From the NCBI GenBank assembly GCA_013400155.1, contig VXBM01000271.1, forward strand, positions 39,795 through 103,794: DNA of 64,000 bases. The letters are read 5' to 3'. Position numbers and translations under genes: made by a program. Shown here piece by piece: positions 38,342 to 50,993 of the stretch. The DNA is from Helopsaltes ochotensis (lineage: Eukaryota; Chordata; Aves; Passeriformes; Locustellidae). Numbering within the stretch: the first letter of the stretch is position 1; each line of letters opens with the position of its first letter. The notes beneath the pieces are model-generated. The model made no database searches and was not told where the DNA came from. It worked only from the letters and a program-made list of their open reading frames with translations.

Positions 38342-41300
38342 AATCTCCATTATAGGCAATCTCTGTTTTTATGTACAGTGTTTGTCCTGTGCTGTCTTAA
38401 ATATACAAAGAAGAAACCCCGTGTTTTAAATAAGATAACTATTACATTCTAGTCACCTTTATCTTCTACCTTTCGAGTTTTAAACTAAGTTTCTAAGTTT
38501 GATTCTGTCTTTGCTCAGTATGTTGGACAGGTGATATGTGAGGCTACACAGGGAGAGAGTACAGGTGTCTGATGATGCTGTGGTTGGATGAGGGAATGAA
38601 GACTATGCTGTTGAAGAAGGATATTTTCTTCATTGTCCAGTGAATGAATGGAAGGGAAACAAATACCTGTCCTTCAGTTTTCCACACTGGACACTTAATA
38701 AATACGAGGTTAGGGTTGTGGTATGCTTTTTATTTGTTGAATAAATTTATAAGGAAAAATAGTTCAGTGGAGGGGACTGGATCCATGCTTGAAAAGACAT
38801 CATTACCCCTTTCTGAGAGTGACTTCTGATTCCCTTTCAACATTGCATTTAAAAAAAAATCTATTTTTCTTTGCAATATATTTTCTCAGTATGATTGTCT
38901 GGCATTTACCCTTTACATTTGACAGATCCAGATAAGAAGATGCAGTTCTCAAATAGCCATTTTTTCTGGATATTTCTAGTTATTGTTCTTATTGTTGGAG
39001 AAGTGAGCAAGTCTCATTCCTGTCATTTTTGCCCTCTAACTTCTGCTTTAGGAAGAGAAAAAAGAAAAGAGAAAAGGAAATCACTAAAGGGAGAGTGACA
39101 TTTTTCACACTTACTTTTGATGGTCAGAGAATTTATTGAAGTGCTGTTCTTGACAGGATGGTTTCAACTGCAATTCAAGCCTGGCGTCAGATCTGAGTCA
39201 GAGCCAGGATCTGTCTACAACAGAGGGGGTTTGCCTAAAACCTTCTCACAGTTCCAGCTACATCAGCTACGATCACAGCTTCCTGTTTTTGTAGATTGTT
39301 GTCAGACTTTGTTATTAGACAAAAGTGCTCCAAGACAAATTGGGGTCTGTCATAGAACTGCCAAGGGTTTTTAATTATTAATAAAATAATTAATTAAATA
39401 CCACCATGCTGGTAGTGATCAGCTGCAAATTTGAGGGGCAAACACTGAGATGGCTGGTATGTAAGTAGGAAATTTGTAGCTTTTTTCCCCAGGATTTTGG
39501 CCCATTGTCATGAGGAATAGCACTCCTTTATGAAAAAGCTAAAATGCTCTAGTAAATCAGAAGATGGCTTTTGTTTCCTACACATATCAAAGCAACTGCT
39601 TCCCGCTCCCTTTGTTTGCTACCTTTTGACATGCTTAAAGTGAGGAATGATTGAATATCTGATTAACTTCACGTAAGAAGCATTTTTGCCCAGTTTTCTG
39701 ACGAGATGCCGAACCAGTCCAAATCCTTTGAGTCTTATGTAGGAGGTAATCCCACGATCCAATGTCAGAATAATCCCCCCAAGACAGCTTAAATATTTGT
39801 AGTTCTTTCTTAAATCAAGAAATCCCTTGGGGTTTATACCAATCCCAATTTAAAAAATGACTTGACCTGAAAACCCTGGAGGAATGTTTGAATGAGGTTG
39901 TCTTGCCTCTGGCTTCCTGGCCAACTTACTGTAATAAGACGTGAATAAGATATACAAGGTCCTAATTTATAATGTGATATGAAAATTATACTTTCAATGA
40001 AAGGCTAGGGGGAAAAATAAGGGATGGCAATGGTTATAGAGACAGCATTTATTGTGATTACTAGAAGGGGGCCTTAGTGGGCTGGGATTATTGTACTTTA
40101 AGTGAAATTGATTTTGTTCATGATTTGATTTTAATCTAGTTTAGATGAATCAAATTCTACAAGGAGCAGATATTTAATTTAGTACATTAGGATGAAAAGG
40201 ACATCAGTTCAGAGAAGTTTAATGCATATGATGTGATAAAAGCAGTATCTGATTATGAGGGTTTTTTATAGTAATTCCTTGTTATTTCATTACTTCTTGG
40301 TCTTTTTTTTTCTCACATTTTTCCTCACACATAATTTTTTTTTTATTAAAACCAGACAAAATTCTAGTCTCCTTATTGATATTGAGGCTGGTTGCCTAAT
40401 CAAAACAATAATAATGCTAAAAATTGGAGGAGGACAGAGAGGAGGTCAGAATTCCAGACTTGCCACATTGTTTTTTGCTAGAGATCTACAATTGGAACAA
40501 AGGGAAGATCCTCGCTGGGCTCCAGAACACTTGTTACAAATGAGCTCCTTTGCAGAGCAAGCCCTGCCTGTCTTGTTACAGACTGCAGTTGTAAACAGAA
40601 AGTCTGTAGAAACCAATCTCCTACAATTTTCCAGTCTACTGTTTCCTAATCTAGGGGAGCTGGAATGCTCTGCAGTTTGCAAGAAGTTGGTTGCTGTTGA
40701 AGAGAGGTCTCCTAAACTTCAGGAATCAGGACTGGATGGGCCTTTTTTCTTTTGTTAACAACAGAGCTGAGAAAGCCATTCATACTGAGAGTGCAAAGTT
40801 CAGCCAGTATACATAGGTACACATAGATTTCTTTTTCTCATACAATAGTTTATGTGAAAATATTCCTATTTCACTCTCTTCCCTGACACTCAATTACTAC
40901 TGGCCTCATGTTGGACGAAAGAAGTACTGTTGATTCACTGGCTTCCTCGCACATTTTTAGCACTGTTCTTTGGGGTTGTTATAGATAAATCACAGTAGTA
41001 GTTTCTTCACTGAGGAATGTTTTCTGTTTGGTTGTTTAATGAACAAACCTTTTATATGCTTAAGGAAAAGATTTGGTGTGATGAAAGGGACTTTCTACTA
41101 CTATCTACATTCACAAAGATTGGCATGGGTTACGGTGATCTGCATGGGAATATAATAAAAAGGAATAATGAAGGAGAATTCTTACATCATAGATGCAGGG
41201 CAGGAGTTGACAGAAAAGCATTTTAATACATCAGTCTGGGAATGCTTGATTATATGTCACCTTGCTGTCCTGGCTTGTGTTAAAACAAATTATGAGGGCT

Positions 41301-41559
41301 CTTGCCCTCTTTGTATAAAATATAATTAAGATTTTTCATCTGCTGAAATACTTTTCAACAAAAGGAAGGAAAAAAAAAAAAGGAGGAGGAAGAGAAAAAC
41401 AAAAAGGCAACTCTGTGGGCCTGACAGGCTGTGTCCAGAGGATGGGACTGTGAATTTCAATGCTTAAATCTAATCATGTGTCTCAGGGAAAACTACATCC
41501 CCCTTCAACTCCCCCTTCTATGTAACAAGTTGTTCCAATTTAAAACCAATTTAGCTAAA
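38342..41559. other. non-coding stretch, no convincing gene
   Basis: It holds the longest gap-free open frame of the window (40255-40758 on +, 167 codons). The N-terminal third translates T-rich low complexity, the rest has no recognised motif, and the reverse strand is open over 40446-40682. A purine-rich tract with A12 lies at 41361-41407. I see no support for coding. Confidence 0.55.
41361..41407. repeat. purine-rich low-complexity tract
   Basis: aaaggaagg, a long A run and aggaggaggaagag; about 45 bases nearly free of pyrimidines on +. Confidence 0.8.
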
Positions 41560-41579
41560 CTGGGACACTGGTGGATAAT

Positions 41580-41665
41580 TGTCAGATGCCTCCTATTTGG
41601 AGGCAGAATTCACTCGGGAGAAATCTCCAGAGACGAGTTTACACTGACGTAAATGAAATTAAGAT
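41580..41665. mobile_element. possible remnant of an old amniote repeat
   Basis: gcagaattcactcgggag, aaatctcc and gtttacactgacgtaaatg resemble, from memory, old reptile/bird repeats containing 'agtttacactggcgtaaatg' and 'cagaatttggcc' words. The match is short and the family cannot be named with confidence. Confidence 0.3.
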
Positions 41666-44600
41666 TTTAAAAGACTGCACCCTATCTGTAGACAATGCAC
41701 TGGATTTTTCCCTTACTTTAGTGTTTTAAAGCTAGTACCTATCACCTGTTTTCCTGGTCCAAGAACTGTGGTCATTGTGGTTCCCCATCCGAGGCTGAGA
41801 GCCAGCAGAGGAACCATTTGAATGACACATTGAGAATGTGGTCCGTCATGACAGAGATGATGTTTACGTTTCTGATTTGAAGTGTTGGCTCATTTTCGGA
41901 GCATAAGTAAATAAGTCCCAGATGAATCAGCAAAAGTAGATGTTTTATGTGTTAGTATCTCTTACAGACAGCATGACAACAGATACATATATTGTTCCTT
42001 TCTTCCTCAAGTACTTACCTGTTGTAGGCAGCAACTTCAATTTTAGGTTGCTGGTTTAAAATATAATGTTTATATTATGTCTACATTGCCTACTGTCATT
42101 AAAGAATTGGCATTGGCATATAAGACTATTATTTTGGATCACATGAAGGTCACTTGAGGTTTGAGTAAAGCTGTGTTTGGCATTACAAGGGATAGAACAC
42201 TGAATTTGATCCATGTCTTATCAATAATCTTGGATTTCTTCCACCTGCAGAAACTATAGTTTCACTGTGTCTCTTGCTTTTTCCTTGAAATGCTGGCAGT
42301 AATGAGAATTTTGTTGTCATTGCTGACTATAAGTCCTGTACTGAGATTGCATCAGCTCATTTAGCAAGATCTTTTCAGAGACATACTGGCAGAATTGCTT
42401 TCCTTATTTTGGTCCTTCCATTTTGCGGATCTAACCCAAAAACCAGTCTTCAGAAAAAGAGATTCTATTCTTATATCTATTAAAAGAATTACCAGAATAT
42501 GTTATGCTATAGAATCCAATTTTCTTTATATGCAAGTATTTTAAAATTTGCTAAATGCTTTAAAACATTTTGTTTCCCATGGCAAAGCTAACATCATGTC
42601 TTTAGAAGGAGAAAGGTAGAAGGGACAAACGTGAACATGCAAATCTGGACATTGCATTGATGAGATAAACTAATATGGTGCAATTAAAAGCTTTTGTATA
42701 TTAGTATTTTATAGTGTTGTTTTTCCTTGCTCTTACTAGGCTTGAAACTGCCTGAAACTGTGAAAGCCTATATTCAATGTCACAGATGTGTGCAGGAGAA
42801 TGCAAGCGGGTTGACATGTACTTGTCAGTGTCAGCTGAGAAAAGAGATGGCATGGATTGTTCAGTGGAACAATGAAGGAGGTGGTGTCTCTGGGACAATA
42901 GCATTAGCTGGCAGAGCAGATGGACTGCTAGCTTGGGAGGTCTAACTAATCCTCTGTCAGAACAAAGAACAAGAGTTTATGCTTTACTTGGCATAAAATC
43001 CATGAAAGTAAAACAGAAATTGGGATGTATCAGGAATCTTTAGTTAGGGCTACCAAGTTCAATAATTTCGCCTGTAAAGGCTGTTTGAAATGTTCCAGTA
43101 TGAGTGAATGGATCAGCACAAAGTTTCATTGCTCTTAAGCAAATATAGAAATTTTCAACATATGAGTAAACTCTCCTAGGTATAGTGATAACATAATTTT
43201 TAAAATACAGAACCTTTACTAGGAGACTGCCTTCAATTCTTTATAACTTTGCCAAAATTAATGTATCTGACGTTTTCCCTTGCCAAGATTTGCCTAGCCT
43301 TGAGTTTTTTAAAATGTCTAGAGGTAAAATATATTATTAAATAAAATTTTAAAAACTATGGTATCTGTTTACTACAGCAAATTTAGCCCCTCCATGCTTT
43401 GAAAAAGATAAACCTGGAGTTGGTAAGGATGTATCTTTTACTCTTTCTTTGGGAAAACAACCCATATTTAGTCCACTCATTCACATTTAAAAATACCTCA
43501 GTTTGCCCTGGCTCAGTAGCGACATTTGCATTTGGCAGCTGAAGTCTGTGATTTGTGCCTGAATTGAGATAGCTTTTTCTCTCAGAAATCACTGGTGTGA
43601 CCTGACTGCACATGAACTATCCCTAAATAGAAATATCTGTGGATATGAGGATGATCAGTTCTTCCAGTGTTGTACTTGCAGAGGGCTCTTGGTCTCCAGA
43701 GGAAGATTCTCTGCTGTTTTTTCAGTAGTTCTCCAGTTGATGTCCAAAAAGAACTGAGAATTGGAGTCTGGCTTGGTTGCAGTGAGGTGAGGACTAAGTG
43801 TGGAGTAGAAACAGGTAGTTTGTGAGGAAGCAGGAGGAAGAGAGCAGGAGCCCCCTGAGAGTCAGTGTGGCTCATGGATGGTGCCAACTGCAGCTGCAGT
43901 AGGCAGGCATGTTAAAACTGGAGGTAAGAGAAAAGGTAGCAAATTATATTTGCATGGTAAACGAAGCATAAGAATCTGGAAGAGCAATAGCAGAGACTGG
44001 ATAGGAATGGTCACTGAGGAAAATGTTAATGAGAAGCTCAGCACTGGACAACAACTATGAGCTAGAAATTCTGAGCAAGAAAATATTCATGAGGGCTAAT
44101 TGGAATGGTAGAAATTTCCTTTTGTAGGATTGGTCTGATACTGAAAGGGAGAAAGCCAGGTCAGCTGCCTCTGCCAGATACGCTGTTATCCTCTTCATTG
44201 CCTGGAAAGCGAATTAAGGAAGGAGTACTTTTTTATGCCAGAAGTCATCATGGAGACACATGACTTAAATGAAGTTCTCATTTCAGCAAAGACTTGTGTC
44301 ACTCCGTGTGTGACAGCCTGTGATGCAGTAACTCTGACACGCAGAATGCCTTTGCACTTGCCCCAGCAGCTGAGGCCAAGGGGTGTCTGTTCAGACCCTA
44401 TGGGAAGCTGTGAAGTGCCAACCCCTGGGAGAAGTGAGACCCTGGAGCTCTGGTTCACTGTGCACCTCTCTTTCAGTTTCAACAGATGCACATCAGCCTT
44501 CTTTTGTGAAATATGCCCAGAAATGCCACCACATGCTGCACAGTGATGATGTATGGATAAATGTGTTAATATTTAGAAAAAACTAAAAAGCTATAGTGGG

Positions 44601-46750
44601 AGCATCAGGAGGCCCTGAGGAAGTTAATATCTTTGTATCAAGAAGAGCATGGTGGAAAGAGTGTGTGGTGTATTCACTGAATAGTGACGATAAAGTAAGC
44701 ACAGACAAGCTGCTGTTTAACAAGCAGTGTGTGATCTGTGCACTCACTGAGAAGAAATTGCAGATGTCATTTGCAATGTTTATGTACAGAGAGGGAAAAA
44801 CAAAATAGAACATTTGTTATTCTGACATTGCCTAATTTCCGCTTACCTGATTTTGTAGTGTTAAATTCTGTGAAATTTCAGCACTGAAGCTTGCACTATA
44901 GTTCAGGCTAGGCCTACTACTCATCTTTCTTACTCCAGAAGGCTTTCTTGTAAGAACGAACTCTCAAAAAAATCCAACCTGAAAAAACCAGCCTACCCAC
45001 CACAAAAATCCATGCTTGCTGGGAAGGAGTTAAACAACAGGCCCTTTTTCTGTCTACTTTGCTAATCTGGACACCGTGTTAGATTTACAATTGCCTGTGA
45101 GGTTATCTACCCTGTTAAAGCTCAGAAGAATTTTCAGTGACGCTCATTTGTAGTTATACCTGCTGGGGAAAGAAAGAGCTTGTGCAATTACAACTTCTCT
45201 TATAGCCATTGCTTATCTGAGTCTGCCTCCGAGTCAGGAAGCCTTTTCTGGCTTGAGCAGTGCAGTGAAGAATGACTCTGCTGCCAACAGAATGGAAACT
45301 CAAAACGAGATTGAGTTTAAATCCACAGCTGGGACTTGAGCACTTGGCACCAGGGATCATAAGGTCATTGCAGTAAGACAGGGAATGTGCATGCATAGTG
45401 CCTAAGAAACACATCAGCTTGCCAGCCCTCACTGCAGATTTTCACTCTGTGGTTTATGTGTGCTGTACAATAAATACCCATTTTTTCAACCTGCAAGAAA
45501 GCCCCAAGTCTGTATATTTTTTAATTATTATTTTTATGATCAAACAAAAATATTTACAATATTTATTTACTAGACTTGTCACTTCCAACACAGTGGATTT
45601 TCGTGTTCTTTTTGACAATCAAAAGATACAAAATGTCTTATGAAATATGATTATATTGTTCAGGACAACAAAACTCACGTAACTGAAGGCAACTTTCTTT
45701 TGTGTATATCTTTTAATGTCTTGAGATTACGGATTGCATAGCCACTGCATTTAGTAATAATATTAAATTCAGGGAAAAAAATACATATTGTTTGTAAAGG
45801 TAAATCTGTATTAGTAGACAGTTACAGTTTTAAAGATTTCCTTTTCACTGTTTATTCCAGTTAGATGTATTACCTTGCATTATTCTTGATAAATGACCAA
45901 AAGAGAAATTGGTTCTTTTTAAAGAGCCAGTATGACCTCTGAAACTGGAGGTGCATATTAATCTTACAGCCAATAATCCTGTCTGAAAAATACATAAAAT
46001 GCATTTTAATAGAATCAGAAGTAATAATTTCTTTCAGTGAAGGAAAGGTGAAAGTTTCACTTACACAGAAACCAGAAACCACGCTTGCTTCAAGGACTTA
46101 GGGTAAAACGTGGTAGTGTACAGGGAAACAGGCATGGGAGCATATTTGGGAATCTGGAGATGAAGTTGGCAGGAATAGAATTGTTTGGTAAGAATGTACT
46201 AATAAGAAAAAAAAACATTTAGTTGACATTTATAATCCCTTTGTAACTTTGGTAATTGCTAATGCACTGATCCAGCCACTGAGCATGTTTTGTCTATTGT
46301 CTGATAGGTATGACAAACTTGTCAGAGATTAGACGTACATACTTTATACAGTATATAAACTATACTTTTAGACATCTGAATCCTCGCAAGAGAGAGCTGA
46401 TGAACCCCCTAAGCTTTGAAAAACAGAGCTTGCGTGGGATAATTGAAATGCCAGACATAAAGCCATATTAAACTGAGCTTCATCAGTTAAGCCTCTCACA
46501 GAGCTGCATGTGCTGTGTAAAAACCAGCAAAGCAACCAACTGGTATTCTAACTTAGAGATAGCAAGATTGATTTTTTTTTTTTTTTATGGAAAATCGGGA
46601 ATAACTGGGATCTAAAAATGCAAATAATGAGCACCAAAGATAGACTAAATGTGTGAAGGAAACCGTAAGAGCTCCAAAAGGTAGAGCTGAAAGCTCTATC
46701 GTTTGATAGGCTGTAATACTGGAGACTATTAAGAGAAAAACAAATCCAGA
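41666..46750. other. non-coding stretch, no convincing gene
   Basis: The slightly higher-GC interval 43580-44590 has overlapping open frames of about 100 codons on both strands, none recognised. No repeat family or structural RNA was seen. Confidence 0.55.
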
Positions 46751-46758
46751 TTTGGGAG

Positions 46759-46801
46759 TCTTATCATTTGAAAAGACTTTCAGTTTTCTCAAATGATAAG
46801 A
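46759..46801 (+). other. short imperfect hairpin
   Basis: 46759-46777 can pair with 46783-46801: 19 stacked positions with one A-C mismatch and one G-U pair, loop tttca. The arms are cttatcatttgaa and ttctcaaatgataag. It is too short for a typical microRNA precursor and may be a chance palindrome in AT-rich DNA. Confidence 0.75.
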
Positions 46802-46846
46802 TGGATGGAAAAAAAAACTCAACCCTTTTGCAATTTGCTGAATCAA

Positions 46847-46871
46847 TTTTTTTTTTTTTTTTTTTAAAAAA
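46847..46871. repeat. T19-A6 tract
   Basis: Nineteen T directly followed by six A. Confidence 0.9.
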
Positions 46872-47513
46872 GGGAAAAAGTTTCAGGAGTGCTGGCACAT
46901 ATTGTTCTGAATTTAAATGCACTCCCTGCAGTTGCTCAGTGAAGCTGGCATTCTTGACAAGCCAGCAACTTCAGTTTAGTGATCAGCTACTTTGAGTTTT
47001 AGGCTCTGTGGCTCTGATAGGAATTGGGATGCTTCGGGCAGTCCCCACTGCAGAGTGAGAGGCAAGTACAGGGAGAATTGGGTCTCTCAGCACTTCCAGT
47101 CTCCAGGCTCATTGACAGAACACCCCTGGCATGACTAACTGCCCTTATGGGAGTTCTTAAAACACTCTTTTGGTATCATTGGCAGTTCATCTATGTAGCA
47201 AACATAAACCCAAATGTTTGTTGGGGTCAATGAATACAGTCAGAGAAACTCCTCAGGGAAGATGTACAGAACTTGCAGTAATGAGGAAAATGTCACTTTT
47301 CAGTGACTTTCCCATAATTTTTTTCTGTTTTGTAATGGTGTCTTCTAAACTTGGTTTGACAAAGCTTCACACCTATTCCAAAGCTATTCAAATTTTTATT
47401 TATACTGAAAAAATTGACTGCCAAATCTAGCATTTATTCATTAAAATAAACTTTTCTGGCTGTGATGTTGTGGCATCTTCATATTTATATTTATTTAAAT
47501 CCTTTCCCTTTTT

Positions 47514-47515
<2 letters not shown>
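46872..47515. other. non-coding stretch, no gene seen
   Basis: Unique DNA with no recognised exon or repeat. Confidence 0.65.

Positions 47516-47574
<59 letters not shown>
47516..47574. repeat. T59 homopolymer
   Basis: Fifty-nine consecutive T. The downstream 30 bases lack a reverse-complemented polyadenylation signal (TTTATT), so a minus-strand processed retrocopy tail is not supported. Confidence 0.95.
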
Positions 47575-47581
<7 letters not shown>

Positions 47582-50354
47582 CAGGACAGTTCTTCTGCCT
47601 GCAACTTTCTGTGCTTCTCAAAGTGGTGATTAAAGACTCCCAATTCAGATACTGATGTACTGCTGATAGGCCATACTCCCCCTTCTCCCCAGAGAATTTA
47701 AATTGCTTGTCCATTTCTTATCACATGATGTGATTGTATCTCTTCAGTGGTTTACTACCCTTCTTCCACTTGGATAGTTTTTGCACCATTTACTGACAAG
47801 CAGGAAACTTGTAAAATAAATAACTTAGTTTAACCTTCACTTTTCACAATGTTCTTACCAAATAGGTTTTGTTATTTTGAGGCTTGTTCTGCCAAGTGAC
47901 TAACACACAACTTCTGCATAAGTACCAAGGTTAGAAATATGGACTTGGGTTTGTTGGCACTGATTTATCGTGACAAAATGAAGATCAGGCTCTTAAAATA
48001 TGACAGGACAATGACCATTAAGGTCCCACCTCTTAACCTTTCATTCTGGTTTCCACCTATATGTATTAACCACAGTGCTTTCTTTCATTCTGATTTGGTT
48101 TTTATTATACTTTCCCATCAGTCTTGCAGTAATTCTGCTTTCTGTGGCTTCCAGGTGCAAAACACACACTCTTGCAATAATCCATATTTTGTTTATTCCA
48201 TTTCAGGGGCAAGGGGGTTTGAAGAGAAGTACCATGAAGAAGTACCATTCTCTTCATGCTTTCTCTAGTAACAGATACAAATTATCTTAGACTGCTACGT
48301 AGGCAGAAGTGTATTACAATGACCCAAGTGTATTGATAGATGAAGGAATCCATTAACTGTTTGTGGCTGTCATCTTTCTCATCTGTGGTGCACAGGTTTC
48401 TGTATATATTCTGCCAAACAAGCCGTAGTTCGCAGACACTCACAAAAAAGAGTTCCAGGAAGTTTCACTCATACAGAATACCTTTGTCTGCTAGAACTAT
48501 TGTGAAATTATGCTGCTGACATTTCAGCTACTGAAAGTGGCCTTTCTTTGCTCTAATTAGTCAGCTGAGACTGTCAGCTTTTCTTGTGGAGTGAAATTTT
48601 TATGAGATTTATAGTAGCCTCTTCTTCAAGAGGAATTAGTAGTGAAAGGACACATCTGAGTAGGAAAACTTGCTGCTATGCAGACTGTTTTAGAGTGTGA
48701 CGAGTGCTGTTAAAGACCCACCGGCACAGGATTGGGGGCTTCACAAAATCTTTTACAAAAATTAATTGCATGCGTCCCAGGCTTGTCCTGTGAGTTCAGC
48801 AGTCAGAAGCTGTGTTTGGTGGCTCTGTAGAAACTTTCATGCCCATTGGCATGTCGTGCTTCATAGACCATATTTGGTCATTGATTGCAATATGACTTTT
48901 TAGTGATTTTCTCAGGTTTGTGGGAAAAGGCTCTTCACAGCCCCTTCCTTCATTGGAGCAGTAATCTGTACTTCACTCAGCAGGATTTGCTAGCTCTCAG
49001 GCCCTGTGTACTGTGAGTGTTTGAAGGAAGGAAAATGTTACATTGCTGAATTTCCCATAAATATCTCATCTAATATTTGCCTCACTTTGAGTTCATTGTT
49101 TACAGCTCTTGAGAGAACAAAGCCTTTAGAAGTTTTCAATAAAAGTAGACAGAAGGGAGGTATACTAGCAGTTGTAATTATTGTTGGTGGGAAAAAAAAT
49201 GCAGACGTGATATATATGAGAATCAGAGCTCAGGGTGTAGTGTATGTAGTATTCTGAGACCTACCACACAAGATCATCTCTGATTGTCAGTGACGCTAGA
49301 TTTTTAGGATCAGATGATTAGATATTTAAAACAGGACAGCTTGCCAAAGTCATTGTTTTAGTATCTTCCAGTAGATGCACTCTGTGTTCAAATCAATAAA
49401 ATACCCATCCCCAGCTTCCATTAAGCTTGAGCCAAATGTCACCACCTCCTAAAAATGTGCTGCAAGATTCCAATATGTAGCTGCCTTCTGCTTATACTCC
49501 AGTAAGCTTGTGATAAGTTCACTTTAAACCAGATTTTCTTCCTGTTCCTTGCTTCCTTACCCTCCTTTCTTTGCCTGTAAGGGTTTAATTTTCACTAGCT
49601 TGCCAAAAGCATAATTATGCTTGCTTCATATAAATACCCAGTGGAGATCAAAAGAGAAGACAGAAAAAGTAATTTTTAGAATTCTAAAAAAATGTCAAAT
49701 GTAAACTGAAAGTGCCAACAGTATTGGAAGTGTGTGGGCTGGATCGCTAATTTCCACTAAGGCAGGCTTCATTCAAGGGGAAAATATGGTTAAATTAGAC
49801 ACACTTAGGTAATGAATTCTTGCATATCCCTAATGAGCACTTCAGATTACCGGCTATTAGAATTCTAGTATACCTAACCTAAATTTGGATGGGATACTGC
49901 CTACACAACTCTCAGGAAAAAGAATTACATTCACCTTTTAGTATATGGGCAGTTTATTTGACTATATAATGTTGTGTGTCATAAATGCTGTCAGTTTAGA
50001 TAGGATTTAACTATCTGTATACACAGAAAATACTGTCTAGATTACATGGAGAGTCTTTGTTCTTTGTGTTAATTTGTGATTCACTGAATTCTTGTGAGAC
50101 AACTTTAGCAGATTGAAATTGCAGCAGCCCCAGTGATTTTCAGCAAGCTCTACTTGCTGATCTGTGCTTGTGAAAGAAAAGAATAATTTTGCACTTAGTG
50201 CATACTAATTCTAAAATTTTCAGGGCATTCATTGATCACTTTGTGTAACCTTTGATGGACAGTATGGACTGCGGGTTGGACAATGCAACCACAGATTCAC
50301 AATTTAGATTATTTAGAGTTATATTTTGATACAGGTTATGTTGCTGTTAGCATG
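47575..50354. other. non-coding stretch, no gene seen
   Basis: Unique AT-rich DNA up to the assembly gap, with short unrecognised frames only. The block 48715-48930 has denser texture with few homopolymers, but no motif I would defend. Confidence 0.6.
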
Positions 50355-50959
50355 NNNNNNNNNNNNNNNNNNNNNNNNNNNNNNNNNNNNNNNNNNNNNN
50401 NNNNNNNNNNNNNNNNNNNNNNNNNNNNNNNNNNNNNNNNNNNNNNNNNNNNNNNNNNNNNNNNNNNNNNNNNNNNNNNNNNNNNNNNNNNNNNNNNNNN
50501 NNNNNNNNNNNNNNNNNNNNNNNNNNNNNNNNNNNNNNNNNNNNNNNNNNNNNNNNNNNNNNNNNNNNNNNNNNNNNNNNNNNNNNNNNNNNNNNNNNNN
50601 NNNNNNNNNNNNNNNNNNNNNNNNNNNNNNNNNNNNNNNNNNNNNNNNNNNNNNNNNNNNNNNNNNNNNNNNNNNNNNNNNNNNNNNNNNNNNNNNNNNN
50701 NNNNNNNNNNNNNNNNNNNNNNNNNNNNNNNNNNNNNNNNNNNNNNNNNNNNNNNNNNNNNNNNNNNNNNNNNNNNNNNNNNNNNNNNNNNNNNNNNNNN
50801 NNNNNNNNNNNNNNNNNNNNNNNNNNNNNNNNNNNNNNNNNNNNNNNNNNNNNNNNNNNNNNNNNNNNNNNNNNNNNNNNNNNNNNNNNNNNNNNNNNNN
50901 NNNNNNNNNNNNNNNNNNNNNNNNNNNNNNNNNNNNNNNNNNNNNNNNNNNNNNNNNNN
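50355..50959. other. assembly gap of 605 N
   Basis: An uninterrupted N run whose right edge opens into a T11 tract and pyrimidines. The apparent open frames spanning it are artefacts of N translation. The missing sequence probably includes more poly-T or other hard-to-read repeat. Confidence 1.
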
Positions 50960-50993
50960 TTTTTTTTTTTATTTCTTTTTTTCATTCTCCTCT
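50960..50993. repeat. T/pyrimidine-rich tract at gap edge
   Basis: T11, then atttctttttttcattctcctc, continuing from the gap; likely the visible end of a longer tract. Confidence 0.85.

Noticed and set aside
40255..40758. 167-codon open frame on +
   Set aside because: The first third translates T-rich low complexity, the rest has no recognised domain, and the opposite strand is open too. No splice or start context supports it.
43582..44590. Cluster of about 100-codon frames on both strands
   Set aside because: Explained by slightly higher GC with fewer stops; no homology, start context or exon boundaries.
47516..47640. Minus-strand processed pseudogene with poly-A tail
   Set aside because: No reverse-complemented polyadenylation signal follows the tract within 30 bases and no gene-like body was recognised.
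47427..47714. Lys- or Phe-rich frames over poly-T, also at 27532-27795 and 62466-62799
   Set aside because: Homopolymer artefacts.
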